Positions 17,541 to 25,851 are shown, numbered from the stretch's first letter. The stretch: 32,735 bases of DNA from Acidobacteriaceae bacterium (GCA_003132405.1 PKXQ01000145.1:25971-58705), one strand, 5' to 3'. Translations and numbers: made by a program. The notes: generated by a model not told the origin, from the letters alone.

Positions 17541-19001
17541 ATGGTGACTGCCAATCAAGAACGTTTCTTCTTCGAGCACTACGGGCTTACTAATCACGAC
17601 CTTGAGATGTATCTCGCCGCCGCGCTTTCGGCGGGTGGCGACTACACCGACCTTTATTTTGAATACCTTACTTCGACTTCACTGATGGTGGATGAGTCGC
17701 TGGTGAAGTCGGCGTCGCAGGGAATTTCTGCCGGTTGCGGCGTGCGCGTCGTTTCCGGCGAGCGCACCGGCTACGCTTATACCGACGATCTTTCTCCGAA
17801 GCGGATTCTGCATGCTGCGCGCACTGCGGCGTTGATCGCAAGCGCGCCCGCTAAATCGACGGTCGCGGGATTCCAGCAGAAACCCGCGCGCAGCCTCTAT
17901 CCTGTGGCTTTGCCTTCGGTGGATGCTGACATTACTGCCAAGGTTGACCTGCTGATGCGCGCCGATAACACCGCGCGCGGATACGATCCTCGAATTAAAG
18001 AAGTACGCGCTAACTATAGCGACGAACTAAGGAACATCCTGGTAGTCGGCTCCGATGGCACGTTCGCGGAAGACTCGCAGCCGCTGGCGCGCATGAATGT
18101 TTCCTGCATTGCGAAGACAGAAGCCGGTTCGGGACGAGGCACTTCGGGCGGCGGCGGCCGGGTGGCTCTTGATTTCTTTTTTGGAGAAAAGACTCCCGAG
18201 TTCTTTGCCAAAGAGGCCGCGCGCCAGGCGATTTTGCAACTCGACGCCCGCGAAGCTCCGGCTGGAGACATGGAAGTCGTGCTCGGCCCGGGATGGCCGG
18301 GCGTGCTGTTGCACGAAGCCGTCGGCCATGGGTTGGAAGCGGACTTCAATCGCAAGAAGACATCGGCATTCGCCGGACTGATCGGCAAACGCGTCGCCAG
18401 CGAAAAATGCACCGTGGTCGACAACGGCACGATGCCGTGGCGCCGCGGGTCTTTAAATGTTGACGACGAAGGCCAGCCGACGCAGGAAACCGTGCTGATC
18501 GAGAATGGAATTCTGAAGGGATATCTCAGCGACAAGCTTTCATCGAAACTGATGGGCCTGGCCGATACCGGCAACGGACGCCGCGAGAGTTACGAGCATA
18601 TTCCGATGCCGCGCATGACGAACACTTACATGCTGGCAGGTGAGGACGATCCGGGGGATATCATTCGCTCGGTTAAGAATGGCATCTACGCGGTGAACTT
18701 CGGCGGCGGGCAGGTCGACATCACGAACGGCAAATTTGTTTTCGGAGCATCCGAAGCCTATCTCATCGAAGACGGCCAGATCACCGCTCCCATCAAAGGT
18801 GCAACCCTGATCGGCAACGGGCCGGATGTGCTGACGCGAGTTTCGATGGTCGGCAACGATTTAAAGCTCGACGAAGGCGTTGGCACCTGCGGCAAAGATG
18901 GGCAGGCCGTTCCGGTCGGTGTGGGCATTCCGACAATCAAGATCGATCGCATGACCGTTGGCGGGACTGCAAAGCGCGAGACCGGCGGATACATGCAGTA
19001 A
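17541..19001 (+). CDS. tldD: TldD-family metalloprotease subunit
   Basis: TldD is the catalytic subunit of the TldD/TldE protease, known for maturation of modified peptides such as microcin B17 and for CcdA degradation in E. coli. The zinc site is visible: HEAVGH (His258, Glu259, His263) and the third ligand Cys450 in GVGTCGK. The domain start GDYTDLYFEY and GCGVRVVSGERTGYAYTDD are typical. The ATG at 17541 is chosen because it aligns with the family N-terminus and follows AGGGG by 10 nt; an in-frame TTG at 17475 would add 22 atypical residues. It has 486 residues. The partner gene follows after a 64-nt heptamer array. Confidence 0.92.
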   Translation: MVTANQERFFFEHYGLTNHDLEMYLAAALSAGGDYTDLYFEYLTSTSLMVDESLVKSASQGISAGCGVRVVSGERTGYAYTDDLSPKRILHAARTAALIASAPAKSTVAGFQQKPARSLYPVALPSVDADITAKVDLLMRADNTARGYDPRIKEVRANYSDELRNILVVGSDGTFAEDSQPLARMNVSCIAKTEAGSGRGTSGGGGRVALDFFFGEKTPEFFAKEAARQAILQLDAREAPAGDMEVVLGPGWPGVLLHEAVGHGLEADFNRKKTSAFAGLIGKRVASEKCTVVDNGTMPWRRGSLNVDDEGQPTQETVLIENGILKGYLSDKLSSKLMGLADTGNGRRESYEHIPMPRMTNTYMLAGEDDPGDIIRSVKNGIYAVNFGGGQVDITNGKFVFGASEAYLIEDGQITAPIKGATLIGNGPDVLTRVSMVGNDLKLDEGVGTCGKDGQAVPVGVGIPTIKIDRMTVGGTAKRETGGYMQ

Positions 19002-19008
19002 GTCGCGA

Positions 19009-19064
19009 TTGGCTTTTAGCTCTTGGCCGTTGGCTAAGAGCCAAAAGCCAAGAGCCAACAGCCA
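19009..19064. repeat. perfectly phased inverted heptamer array between tldD and tldE
   Basis: Eight 7-base units without a gap: TTGGCTT, TTAGCTC, TTGGCCG, TTGGCTA, then AGAGCCA, AAAGCCA, AGAGCCA, ACAGCCA. The second four are the reverse complement type of the first four, so the 56 bases fold on themselves with almost no loop. The array begins 8 nt after the tldD stop and ends one base before the tldE ATG, leaving no room for a separate Shine-Dalgarno. Confidence 0.95.
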
Positions 19065-19065
19065 A

Positions 19066-20451
19066 ATGACGACAACACTGGAAACAAGCGAAACGAAACT
19101 TACAACCGATCTCAAAAAGATCGCCACTGACGTCGTTGCTCGCGCCATACAGGGCGGGGCCTCGGCCGCCGAATGCGTCGTCCGCGAAGGCGACGAATTC
19201 TCCACCGTTGTCCGCCTCGGCCAGGTCGAAACTTTGAAAGAATCCGGCTCGCGGGCCATCGGCGTCCGGATCTTCTTCGGACAGCGCGCTGCCAGTACCT
19301 ACTCCAGCGATTTTTCCGCCAGCGGAATCGATCGCATGTTGAAGTCGGCGCTTGAACTGGCGCGCATCACATCCGAAGACCCGTTCGCTGGAATCCCAGA
19401 AGCCGGTGTACTTGGCTCGCTTTCCGGCGATCTTCATCTTTATCACGAAGACGTTTATTCGCTCCCGGGCTCCGAGCGGATCGAGTACGCGCGCCGCGGT
19501 GAAAAGGCTGCGCTCGACTCCGATCCCCGCATCAAGAACTCCGACGGCGGATCGTTTGACGCCGCCACGGGTAGAAAAGTGCTGGCCAATTCGCACGGCT
19601 TTGTCGGTGAATATCGCCGCTCGTACTGCTCAGTCGCGGTCGTCCCCATCGCGCAGGATGAGCAAGGCGGCATGCAGCGCGATTATTGGTATTCAGTGGC
19701 GCGCAGCTTGGCGAAGCTCGACCCGGCCGAGCAGGTCGGAAAAGAAGCCGCGCGCCGCACTCTGCGACGCCTCGGTGCGCGCAAGGTAAAGACTGCGCAT
19801 GTGCCGATTGTGCTCGACCCCATGGTGTCGAGCTCCATGCTTGAACATATTTTTGAAGGTGTGAACGGCGACTCGGTCTATCGCGGGGCGTCATTCCTCG
19901 CCGGCAAGCTCGGCGAAAAAATTGCCGGAGCGAACGTCACGGTCATTGACGACGGCACCATGATCGGCGGCTTCGGCACCACCCCCTTCGATGGTGAAGG
20001 CATCCCCACCCGCCGCACCGTGGTTATCGAAAACGGAATTCTGAAATCGTATTTGCTGAATACTTACACCGCGAAGAAGCTGGGCCTCGAAACCACGGCG
20101 AACGCCTCGCGTGGGCTAGCTGGCACTCCCGGGATCGGCCCAGGGAATTACTTCCTCGATCCCGGAACAAAAGCGCCCAAGCAAATTATCGCGGACATAA
20201 AAGACGGTCTCTACGTAACCGAGTTTCTCGGCCACGGCGCGAACCTGGTAACCGGCGACTACTCCCGCGGTGCCTCCGGGATGTGGATTGTCAACGGCGA
20301 ACTGGCCTATCCGGTGGAAGAGATCACAGTGGCGGGCAATCTGAAAGATATGTTTAATAACATCTCGGAGATCGGCAGCGACCTCGAATTCCGCGGCAGC
20401 GTAGCCTCACCCACGATCCGCATTGACGGCTTGACGGTGGGCGGAGAGTAA
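19066..20451 (+). CDS. pmbA: TldE/PmbA-family protease partner
   Basis: The non-catalytic partner that forms a heterodimer with TldD and shapes the substrate channel. The 461-residue protein has the N-terminal family block ASAAECVVREGDEFSTVVRLGQVETLKES, the RAIGVRIFFGQRAASTYSSDFS segment and the C-terminal GHGANLVTGDYSRGASGMWIVNGEL block. It lacks HExxxH, as expected for TldE. The ATG at 19066 directly follows the heptamer array; an upstream in-frame ATG at 18958 would translate the array into atypical residues and overlap tldD, so it is rejected. With no Shine-Dalgarno, translation may rely on coupling with tldD or on array structure. Confidence 0.92.
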   Translation: MTTTLETSETKLTTDLKKIATDVVARAIQGGASAAECVVREGDEFSTVVRLGQVETLKESGSRAIGVRIFFGQRAASTYSSDFSASGIDRMLKSALELARITSEDPFAGIPEAGVLGSLSGDLHLYHEDVYSLPGSERIEYARRGEKAALDSDPRIKNSDGGSFDAATGRKVLANSHGFVGEYRRSYCSVAVVPIAQDEQGGMQRDYWYSVARSLAKLDPAEQVGKEAARRTLRRLGARKVKTAHVPIVLDPMVSSSMLEHIFEGVNGDSVYRGASFLAGKLGEKIAGANVTVIDDGTMIGGFGTTPFDGEGIPTRRTVVIENGILKSYLLNTYTAKKLGLETTANASRGLAGTPGIGPGNYFLDPGTKAPKQIIADIKDGLYVTEFLGHGANLVTGDYSRGASGMWIVNGELAYPVEEITVAGNLKDMFNNISEIGSDLEFRGSVASPTIRIDGLTVGGE

Positions 20452-20532
20452 GCAGTTCTCAGCGGTCGCGAAGAACCGCAATTAACCTGTTATTAACATT
20501 CACGGCTTCGTTCGACGTTTAACATTTCTCCC

Positions 20533-20877
20533 ATGGCTGATCAGCCCCTCCGCATCGAAGAGCTCCCCGGATCCCGCGAGGGAATCCATATTTTGCGCCT
20601 CACCGGGCCGCTGACGCTTCAGAACGTATTTGGCTTTCAATCCAAGGTGCGCGCCGACAAGTCGCGCTCGCTGATTATCGACTTCACCGACGTGCCGCTC
20701 GCCGATTCGGCGGGAATTGGGGCACTGGTCGGCGCCTACGTCTCGCGCCAAAAAGATGGGCGGAGCCTAGGCCTGGTAGGCGTAAATGAGCGCATCCACA
20801 ACGCGCTCGAGGTCACTCGGGTCGAGAGCTTCTTTCATTTTCACAAGACAATCGCCGAGGCCGAGCAAGCGGCCTAG
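20533..20877 (+). CDS. STAS-domain anti-anti-sigma-like protein
   Basis: A 114-residue single STAS domain, as in SpoIIAA/RsbV-type anti-sigma factor antagonists that switch partners when a serine is phosphorylated. The key Ser59 is present in the loop ADSAGIGALVGAYV, after strand SLIIDFTDVP. No serine kinase (RsbW/SpoIIAB type) gene is nearby. No clear Shine-Dalgarno precedes the ATG. A terminator follows, separating it from the convergent cold-shock gene. Confidence 0.85.
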   Translation: MADQPLRIEELPGSREGIHILRLTGPLTLQNVFGFQSKVRADKSRSLIIDFTDVPLADSAGIGALVGAYVSRQKDGRSLGLVGVNERIHNALEVTRVESFFHFHKTIAEAEQAA

Positions 20878-20907
20878 CGCCGGTTCCAAAGCGATCGGCC
20901 CAAAAGA

Positions 20908-20937
20908 AAGGCGGCCTGCCCGGGCCGCCTTCTCTCT
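20908..20937. terminator. hairpin terminator between the STAS and cold-shock genes
   Basis: AAGGCGGCC (20908-20916) pairs perfectly with GGCCGCCTT (20923-20931) around a 6-nt loop and is followed by a pyrimidine run TCTCTC. On the minus strand an A-rich AAAG side gives a partial T-tract, so it may serve both convergent genes. Confidence 0.75.
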
Positions 20938-20955
20938 CCGAATTTTGGTTGTGGC

Positions 20956-21156
20956 TTAGACGCCTTTGACGTTCTGCGCCTGCCAGCGCTTCGGGCCTTT
21001 GACTATGTCGAACTGAACTTGTTGACCTTCCTGCAGGCTGCGAAACCCGTTTGCCTGGATGGCGGAGAAGTGCACGAATACGTCTTCACCATTCTGGCGG
21101 CTGCTAAAACCATAGCCCTTAGCATCGTTGAACCACTTTACTGTTCCTGTTTCCAT
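20956..21156 (-). CDS. cspA: cold-shock protein
   Basis: A 66-residue CspA-type OB-fold protein that binds single-stranded RNA/DNA and melts RNA structure. It starts [20 protein letters not shown]1 is KGYGFSSR (residues 13-20) and RNP2 is VFVHF (26-30). The usual acidic/aromatic surface is kept. AGGA lies about 13 nt upstream of the ATG. A -10-like hexamer 149 nt upstream implies a long leader RNA, as known for cold-shock mRNAs. The gene symbol denotes family only. Confidence 0.95.
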   Translation of the reverse strand: METGTVKWFNDAKGYGFSSRQNGEDVFVHFSAIQANGFRSLQEGQQVQFDIVKGPKRWQAQNVKGV

Positions 21157-21228
21157 GATGTTGCTGTGTTCCTTTTTGTGTTGAAGTGTGCGCCGGAACT
21201 CGCAGGATAGTGCTGGCAGATCGCGCTC

Positions 21229-21262
21229 AGGCAGGTCACGCTGTAAGGCAGGTCACGCTGTA
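21229..21262. repeat. 17-base tandem duplication in the cold-shock leader
   Basis: AGGCAGGTCACGCTGTA occurs twice back to back (21229-21245 and 21246-21262). A diverged third copy (GAGCAGGGTACTGCTGA) follows immediately. Confidence 0.92.
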
Positions 21263-21304
21263 GAGCAGGGTACTGCTGACAACCGCAAAGTCAAACGCAC
21301 CTAA

Positions 21305-21310
21305 ATTTTA
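21305..21310 (-). promoter_or_regulatory. candidate -10 box for the cold-shock gene
   Basis: On the minus strand this reads TAAAAT (5/6 to TATAAT). The -35 at 17 nt is poor. It would give a leader of about 140 nt containing the 17-base duplication. Confidence 0.3.
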
Positions 21311-21457
21311 CATATCCGCCGATAAATGGCTAGAAAATTTTGTTATTACCGGGGTAACTCCCGGGTGCGATCTACAGCCGTTTCCTGGCCGATACAGCCC
21401 GCCCCGTAGGAAGACATTGCTCGATCACCGTAAGGAATTGCCCGAATAGACCCTTCT

Positions 21458-21463
21458 TATAAC
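21458..21463 (+). promoter_or_regulatory. candidate -10 box for the second STAS gene
   Basis: TATAAC (5/6 to TATAAT) lies 76 nt upstream of the STAS start, with no good -35 at 16-18 nt. Confidence 0.3.
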
Positions 21464-21539
21464 AACGCATCAAATTGAAAAGTAAGGGGCCTTGTCTTTT
21501 GGCAAGGTTCTTGCTCCTACATCATAAGCGGAGGATTTT

Positions 21540-21917
21540 ATGCTGGACATCAACGTCGAAACCTTCAACGACTTAGCCGTGGTTGAGTGTAAGGGCAGGA
21601 TCGTCCGCGACGACGCGGTGTTTAAGCTTCGCTACGTCGTGCAAGCTCAGGCGAACGCTCGCATCATTGCGCTCGATCTCTCGGAAGTTAAGGCCATCGG
21701 CGGCGGCGGTTTAGGAATGCTCGCCTTCCTCGAGCGATGGGCGCGCGAAAATGACATTCATTTGAAACTCTATTGCCCCTCACCAGCGGTCCTGCAAGGC
21801 TTGGCGCAAAATCGTTCCCTGACGAATTTCGAGATTGCAACCTTCCCCGAAATGATGGAGATCTTCGGCCAATCCGATAGTCGCTACTCCGAAAGCCGCT
21901 TTAACGTTGCGGCCTGA
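21540..21917 (+). CDS. STAS-domain protein lacking the phospho-acceptor serine
   Basis: A 125-residue STAS domain. The strand IIALDLSEV is followed by the conserved loop, here AIGGGGLGMLAFLERWA, where the usual Asp/Ser-Ser-Gly is Gly-Gly-Gly-Gly (residues 54-57). Regulation by serine phosphorylation is therefore not expected; the protein could be a constitutive binder or a STAS paralogue with another partner. A strong GGAGG lies 5 nt before the ATG. The following gene begins 44 nt downstream and may be cotranscribed. Confidence 0.8.
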   Translation: MLDINVETFNDLAVVECKGRIVRDDAVFKLRYVVQAQANARIIALDLSEVKAIGGGGLGMLAFLERWARENDIHLKLYCPSPAVLQGLAQNRSLTNFEIATFPEMMEIFGQSDSRYSESRFNVAA

Positions 21918-21961
21918 GCCATCGATTTGCAACTTCCTCGCGGCTCATTCATCATCAGGGA

Positions 21962-22924
21962 ATGTTCATTCGACTGCGGACGCTCAGGTTCGCCTTCGCC
22001 GCGATCACGCTAATTACCGTCTCGTACCTTTTGATGCCCGTCCCGGTGCGCGCCCAAGGCGATCTTGTCGGCGACGTGCGCGCTCAGCTAAGCCAGAATT
22101 CTTTTTCCGCGGCAGAGTCAGAGCTTAACTCCTATAAGGCGCAGCACGGCGCAACTCCCGAGTATCTCGAAGCTTTGTCGTGGATGGCTCGCGGTGCGGC
22201 TGCAACGAGCCAATGGGATAAAGCCACGGGCTATGCCACCGAGACACGCACTCTCTGTGAACAGCAATTAACCAAGCGCAAACTTGACGCCGAACCGCAT
22301 CTGCCGCTCGCCCTTGGTGCCGCTTACGAAGTTCTCGCCCAGAGTCTGGATGCAAAAGGCGAGCACGCGAAAGCCCTCAGCCTGTTGCGCTCGGCGTTAA
22401 CGCGCTACGGCAATACCTCGATTCAAGCGCGGCTCAAAAAGAATCTCAACCTGCTCGTTCTAGTCGGCCAGCCCGCGCCGCCTTTGCAAGAGGCGCAGTA
22501 TCTCGGGCCGAAACCTCCAACTCTGGCCTCGCTGAAAGGGTCGGCCGTGCTTTTATTCTTCTGGGCGCATTGGTGCGTGGACTGCAAAGCCGAAGTGCCG
22601 GTCATTGTTCGTTTGCGCCAGGAGTTCTCCCGCGACGGCTTGGTGGTCATCGGCCCCACGCAACTCTACGGCTACGCTGCGCAGGGAGCCGACGCCACGG
22701 CCGCCGCCGAACGCGCCTATATTGAATCGGTGCGCAACCGTTATTACGCCAGCCTGCAAGATATGCCGGTGCCGCTGAGCAAACAAAACTTCGACGCCTA
22801 TGGCGCGAGCACGACACCGACGCTGGTTGTACTGAATCGCGCCGGCCAAGTCGAGATGTACCATCCCGGAGCGCTCTCCTACGGCGAACTGCGGGCGGCC
22901 TTGGAAAAAGCAGTCGCGCATTAA
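21962..22924 (+). CDS. exported TPR/TlpA-like thioredoxin-fold protein
   Basis: A 320-residue protein with a Sec signal peptide (basic MFIRLRTLR, hydrophobic 10-28, probable cleavage near VRA-QG at 31-32). Residues ~35-160 are helical with TPR-like pattern (QNSFSAAESELNSY, AKGEHAKALSLLRSAL). Residues ~168-318 are a TlpA/AhpC-type thioredoxin fold with active site WCVDC (Cys206, Cys209) and the cis-Pro segment STTPTLVVLNRAG. It probably performs thiol-disulfide exchange in the periplasm. The substrate is unknown. It is followed by a membrane-protein gene. Confidence 0.85.
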   Translation: MFIRLRTLRFAFAAITLITVSYLLMPVPVRAQGDLVGDVRAQLSQNSFSAAESELNSYKAQHGATPEYLEALSWMARGAAATSQWDKATGYATETRTLCEQQLTKRKLDAEPHLPLALGAAYEVLAQSLDAKGEHAKALSLLRSALTRYGNTSIQARLKKNLNLLVLVGQPAPPLQEAQYLGPKPPTLASLKGSAVLLFFWAHWCVDCKAEVPVIVRLRQEFSRDGLVVIGPTQLYGYAAQGADATAAAERAYIESVRNRYYASLQDMPVPLSKQNFDAYGASTTPTLVVLNRAGQVEMYHPGALSYGELRAALEKAVAH

Positions 22925-22947
22925 ACGACGACCATTAAACGACGACT
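22920..22947 (+). repeat. 14-base direct repeat filling a gene junction
   Basis: ATTAAACGACGACC (22920-22933) is followed at once by ATTAAACGACGACT (22934-22947). The first copy contains the stop codon of the thioredoxin-like gene and the second ends at the base before the next ATG. No Shine-Dalgarno is left. Confidence 0.92.
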
Positions 22948-23538
22948 ATGGATCGAAACACGCTGTTTGGAATGTCGACCGGCGCCGCCGTTATGTTTGC
23001 CTTCGGCATTGTCTGGTTGCTACTCGGTTTGTTTCGCGGACGGCCGTCGCCACGATGGCTTCGAGTTTCACTGGTCGTGGTTGGCGTCACACTGGCGACA
23101 TCGATCGCGGTTCTCACGATGCGCGCATTTAAACTTCCCTTCGACTTAGTTCCACCGACTCCGCAACAGCTCGCGCTCAATCGCGAGATCGCGCGCCACT
23201 TTTATCTGGTTCTCGGGTTCGAGCTGGGTTCGATTTTTCTCGCCGTAGTTGTGCTGAACTTAATCCATTACCCCGACTACATTCTCCCCGGCATCGCTCT
23301 GATCGTGGCCGTGCATTTCTTCCCGCTGGCAGCTCTATTCAAAGCTCCCGTTTATTACGGGACAGCTTTGGGCGGATGCGCGATTGCCTTGGTTGGATTT
23401 TTCATGGCTGATGCCGGCCTGCGCCAAAAAGTCGTTGGATTATCTTTCGGTGGGCTGTTGTGGGCCACGGCCGCGTGGATCGTGACGGTTGGCCTCTCTG
23501 CAACGCCGAAGATCGGGCCTAACTTACGCCCGATGTGA
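22948..23538 (+). CDS. multi-pass membrane protein of unknown function
   Basis: A 196-residue integral membrane protein with about six hydrophobic segments: roughly 11-28, 41-58, 85-107, 111-129, 137-154 and 163-183. The loop after the second helix carries a PPTPQQLALNREIARHFY segment. No catalytic motif is recognised. It follows the thioredoxin-like gene after a 23-nt gap that consists of a direct repeat, so the pair is probably an operon, and it converges on mnmG. Confidence 0.75.
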   Translation: MDRNTLFGMSTGAAVMFAFGIVWLLLGLFRGRPSPRWLRVSLVVVGVTLATSIAVLTMRAFKLPFDLVPPTPQQLALNREIARHFYLVLGFELGSIFLAVVVLNLIHYPDYILPGIALIVAVHFFPLAALFKAPVYYGTALGGCAIALVGFFMADAGLRQKVVGLSFGGLLWATAAWIVTVGLSATPKIGPNLRPM

Positions 23539-23584
23539 TGAGCGCTCTGATCTAAGTGCGCATTGAAGTTGAAGTTAGGTAGAG

Positions 23585-25654
23585 TTAGAGCGCCGCTGCC
23601 TGTTCCCGCCGCCGGCCTTGAATCTCTATATAGACATTGATCAGCGAAACCGCCGCCGGCGTCACGCCAGGAATGCGCGAGGCTTGGCCGAGAGTCTGCG
23701 GAACGACTTTGCCAAGCTTCTCCTGCATCTCGCGCGACAGCCCGCTCACCGCCTGATAATTGAACCAGTCGGGAATGCGGCGCTGCTCGGCCTTTTTAAG
23801 GCGTTCGATGGCGCGCTCCTGCTGGCCGAGGTATCCCGCATACTTGATTTCAGTTTCGATCGACTTAAGTTCGTTGCGGATTTCCGACGAAAGGCTAACC
23901 GCGGAGCACGCCGAGCGCGCTGACGAACTTCGTTCAAAAAACCGCGGCGTGAGATCTCGAAGAGCCGGCGCCAGTTGCTCGACTGTAATCTCGGGCCGCT
24001 TCAGCAATTGCGCCAGGGAATGTCCCACGGCCGCCGAAAGATCGCGTGGCGCGGACACTCCTGTCCGCGAACTGTCGGGAGCAGCGAGATGAGCGAGCTC
24101 GATTTCCTCCGCCATTGCTCCTGTCAGCTTCGTCCTCTCCAGCACCTGCTTCACTTCGTCCAGGCGCTGCTTCTTGGCTTCAAAATCGGCCCACGCCACG
24201 TCCGAAATCAGCCCCACCCGCCGCCCGTGAGGGGTCAGCCGCCGATCGGCGTTGTCAATCCGAAGATGCAGCCGGAACTCCGCCCGCGAAGTAAACATCC
24301 GATACGGTTCGTTCGTTCCCTTCGAAATCAGGTCGTCGATCAGAATGGCCGTGTAGCCTTCCGTGCGGTCGAGGATTAGCGGCGCTTCATTCTTTACCTT
24401 AAGAGCCGCGTTGATTCCCGCCATGATTCCCTGGCAAGCGGCCTCTTCGTATCCTGACGTGCCATTGATCTGCCCGGCAAGAAACAGCCCGGCAAGTTTT
24501 TTAGTCTCCAGCGTCCGCTTGAGTTCCGTCGGATCGATCGAGTCGTATTCAATCGCATACCCCGGCCGCATCATCTCCGCACCGTCCAGCCCAGGAATCG
24601 ACTTGAGAATTGCCAACTGCACATCGATCGGCAGCGAAGTGCTCATGCCGTTGACATAGATTTCGTGCGTGTTCAGGCCCTCGGGTTCGAGGAAAAGCTG
24701 GTGCGTAAGCTTGTCAGGAAACTTGACGATCTTGTCTTCGATTGACGGACAATAGCGCGGCCCCGTCGATTGAATCTGCCCGCTATACATTGGCGAGCGA
24801 TGCACGTTCTCGCGAATGATGCGATGCGTCTCTTCGGTCGTGAATGCAATGTAGCAAGGCACCTGCGAGTCATGATGCGCCACGCGGCGGGTGCGAAAGC
24901 TGAACGGAGTGGGATCCGAATCGCCCGGCTGGCGCTCAAAGCGAGACCAATCGATAGTGCGTCCGTCGAGACGCGGAGGCGTTCCCGTCTTCAACCGGCA
25001 GCCGCGGAAACCGAGCTTCTTGAGCGCTTCGCCGAGGAGAACGGCGGCGGGCTCGCCCGAACGTCCGGCGGGATACTGCTGCTCGCCGCAGTGAATCAGG
25101 CCGTTAAGAAAAGTTCCGGTCGTGATGATGACCGCGTCCGCAGAGACGCGCCGGCCATCGCGCAGGAGGATGCCGCGAATGCAGTTGCCAGTTGCCCGTG
25201 GCCAGTTGCCAGTCACTTCTGCCGAGTCTGAGTGCTGAGTGCTGAGAGCGGAATGCTGCTCCACAATCACATCCGCGACCTCCGCTTGCTTGATCTTCAG
25301 ATTCGGCTGCGACTCAAGCACCTCGCGCATCTTGAGGCGATAGGCTTGCTTGTCGCACTGCGCGCGTGGAGACCAGACGGCGGGGCCGCGCGAAGTGTTG
25401 AGCAGGCGGAATTGTATGCCGACGGCGTCGGTTATCTCGCCCATGATGCCGCCGAGCGCATCCACTTCGCGCACCAGGTGGCCCTTGGCGATGCCGCCGA
25501 TGGCCGGATTGCAGGACATCTGCGCGATCAAATCGACGTTCAATGTAAAAAGCGCTGTCTTCAAACCCATGCGGGCGGCAGCCATCGCGGCTTCGCAGCC
25601 GGCATGGCCGGCGCCCACCACTACCACCTCGAAATGTTCATTAAACGCCTGCAT
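23585..25654 (-). CDS. mnmG: tRNA uridine-5-carboxymethylaminomethyl enzyme MnmG with repeat-derived inserts
   Basis: MnmG (GidA) with MnmE modifies U34 of several tRNAs at the wobble position, using FAD and methylenetetrahydrofolate. The FAD loop [10 protein letters not shown] (residues 14-23), [24 protein letters not shown] [27 protein letters not shown] and the C-terminal [15 protein letters not shown] are intact, so it looks functional. At 689 residues it is about 60 longer than E. coli MnmG (629). The excess is mainly three low-conservation inserts: residues ~133-158 (heptamer arrays), ~527-540 (a perfect palindrome) and ~573-590. Inserts fall between conserved blocks. MnmE is not in the window. 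Confidence 0.96.
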   Translation of the reverse strand: MQAFNEHFEVVVVGAGHAGCEAAMAAARMGLKTALFTLNVDLIAQMSCNPAIGGIAKGHLVREVDALGGIMGEITDAVGIQFRLLNTSRGPAVWSPRAQCDKQAYRLKMREVLESQPNLKIKQAEVADVIVEQHSALSTQHSDSAEVTGNWPRATGNCIRGILLRDGRRVSADAVIITTGTFLNGLIHCGEQQYPAGRSGEPAAVLLGEALKKLGFRGCRLKTGTPPRLDGRTIDWSRFERQPGDSDPTPFSFRTRRVAHHDSQVPCYIAFTTEETHRIIRENVHRSPMYSGQIQSTGPRYCPSIEDKIVKFPDKLTHQLFLEPEGLNTHEIYVNGMSTSLPIDVQLAILKSIPGLDGAEMMRPGYAIEYDSIDPTELKRTLETKKLAGLFLAGQINGTSGYEEAACQGIMAGINAALKVKNEAPLILDRTEGYTAILIDDLISKGTNEPYRMFTSRAEFRLHLRIDNADRRLTPHGRRVGLISDVAWADFEAKKQRLDEVKQVLERTKLTGAMAEEIELAHLAAPDSSRTGVSAPRDLSAAVGHSLAQLLKRPEITVEQLAPALRDLTPRFFERSSSARSACSAVSLSSEIRNELKSIETEIKYAGYLGQQERAIERLKKAEQRRIPDWFNYQAVSGLSREMQEKLGKVVPQTLGQASRIPGVTPAAVSLINVYIEIQGRRREQAAAL
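23885..23935. repeat. third atypical insert in mnmG
   Basis: This segment encodes Ser/Ala/Arg-rich residues ~574-590 ([15 protein letters not shown]), which have no counterpart between the conserved LTP and EIKY blocks in E. coli MnmG. The DNA contains the short repetitive pattern GCGGAGCACGCCGAGCGCG. A repeat origin is inferred. Confidence 0.5.
24050..24069. repeat. perfect palindrome inside mnmG
   Basis: CGCGGACA (24050-24057) and TGTCCGCG (24062-24069) form a perfect 8-bp stem with a 4-nt loop. It encodes SRTGVSA in a region that is shorter in E. coli MnmG. The GGACA/TGTCC core is shared with the hairpin at 13754-13774. Confidence 0.85.
25182..25248. repeat. two heptamer arrays inside the mnmG reading frame
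   Basis: Five units at 25182-25216: CAGTTGC, CAGTTGC, CCGTGGC, CAGTTGC, CAGTCAC. After 11 nt, three units at 25228-25248: CTGAGTG, CTGAGTG, CTGAGAG. Together they encode most of residues ~136-158 of MnmG, in place of a short loop in E. coli MnmG. Confidence 0.93.
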
Positions 25655-25851
25655 GTGCGCTGGCGAAACCCCACCGCTGCGAAGGGAATGCGGCTTGATT
25701 CATTGTAACAACCCTTGTCGGCGGAGGTCCGGCGTCGCGGGTTGCGCAGCCCATGTCGCAGGTTACTGCGAGCAGCGATGGGTCACCTTCATCCGAACTC
25801 CGAATGAGACCGATCTAAGGCAATTTATGCCGGGTTGGCATCGCCGTTGCA

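Larger units (their letters stand above)
21157..21539. other. 383-nt intergenic region between divergent cold-shock and STAS genes
   Basis: No coding sequence is supported. It holds a 17-base tandem duplication (21229-21262), an A/T-rich stretch with a -10-like site for the cold-shock gene (21305-21310), a CCGGG/CCCGG inverted repeat near 21351-21369, a -10-like TATAAC (21458-21463) for the STAS gene, and a small hairpin CCTTG/CAAGG around 21490-21507 in the STAS leader. Confidence 0.7.

Noticed and set aside
18958..19065. Longer tldE start at 18958
   Set aside because: It would translate the heptamer array and overlap tldD; the family N-terminus fits the ATG at 19066.
21157..21539. A riboswitch or small RNA gene in the cold-shock/STAS gap
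   Set aside because: Only short hairpins and a duplication are seen; no known riboswitch core could be recognised by eye.
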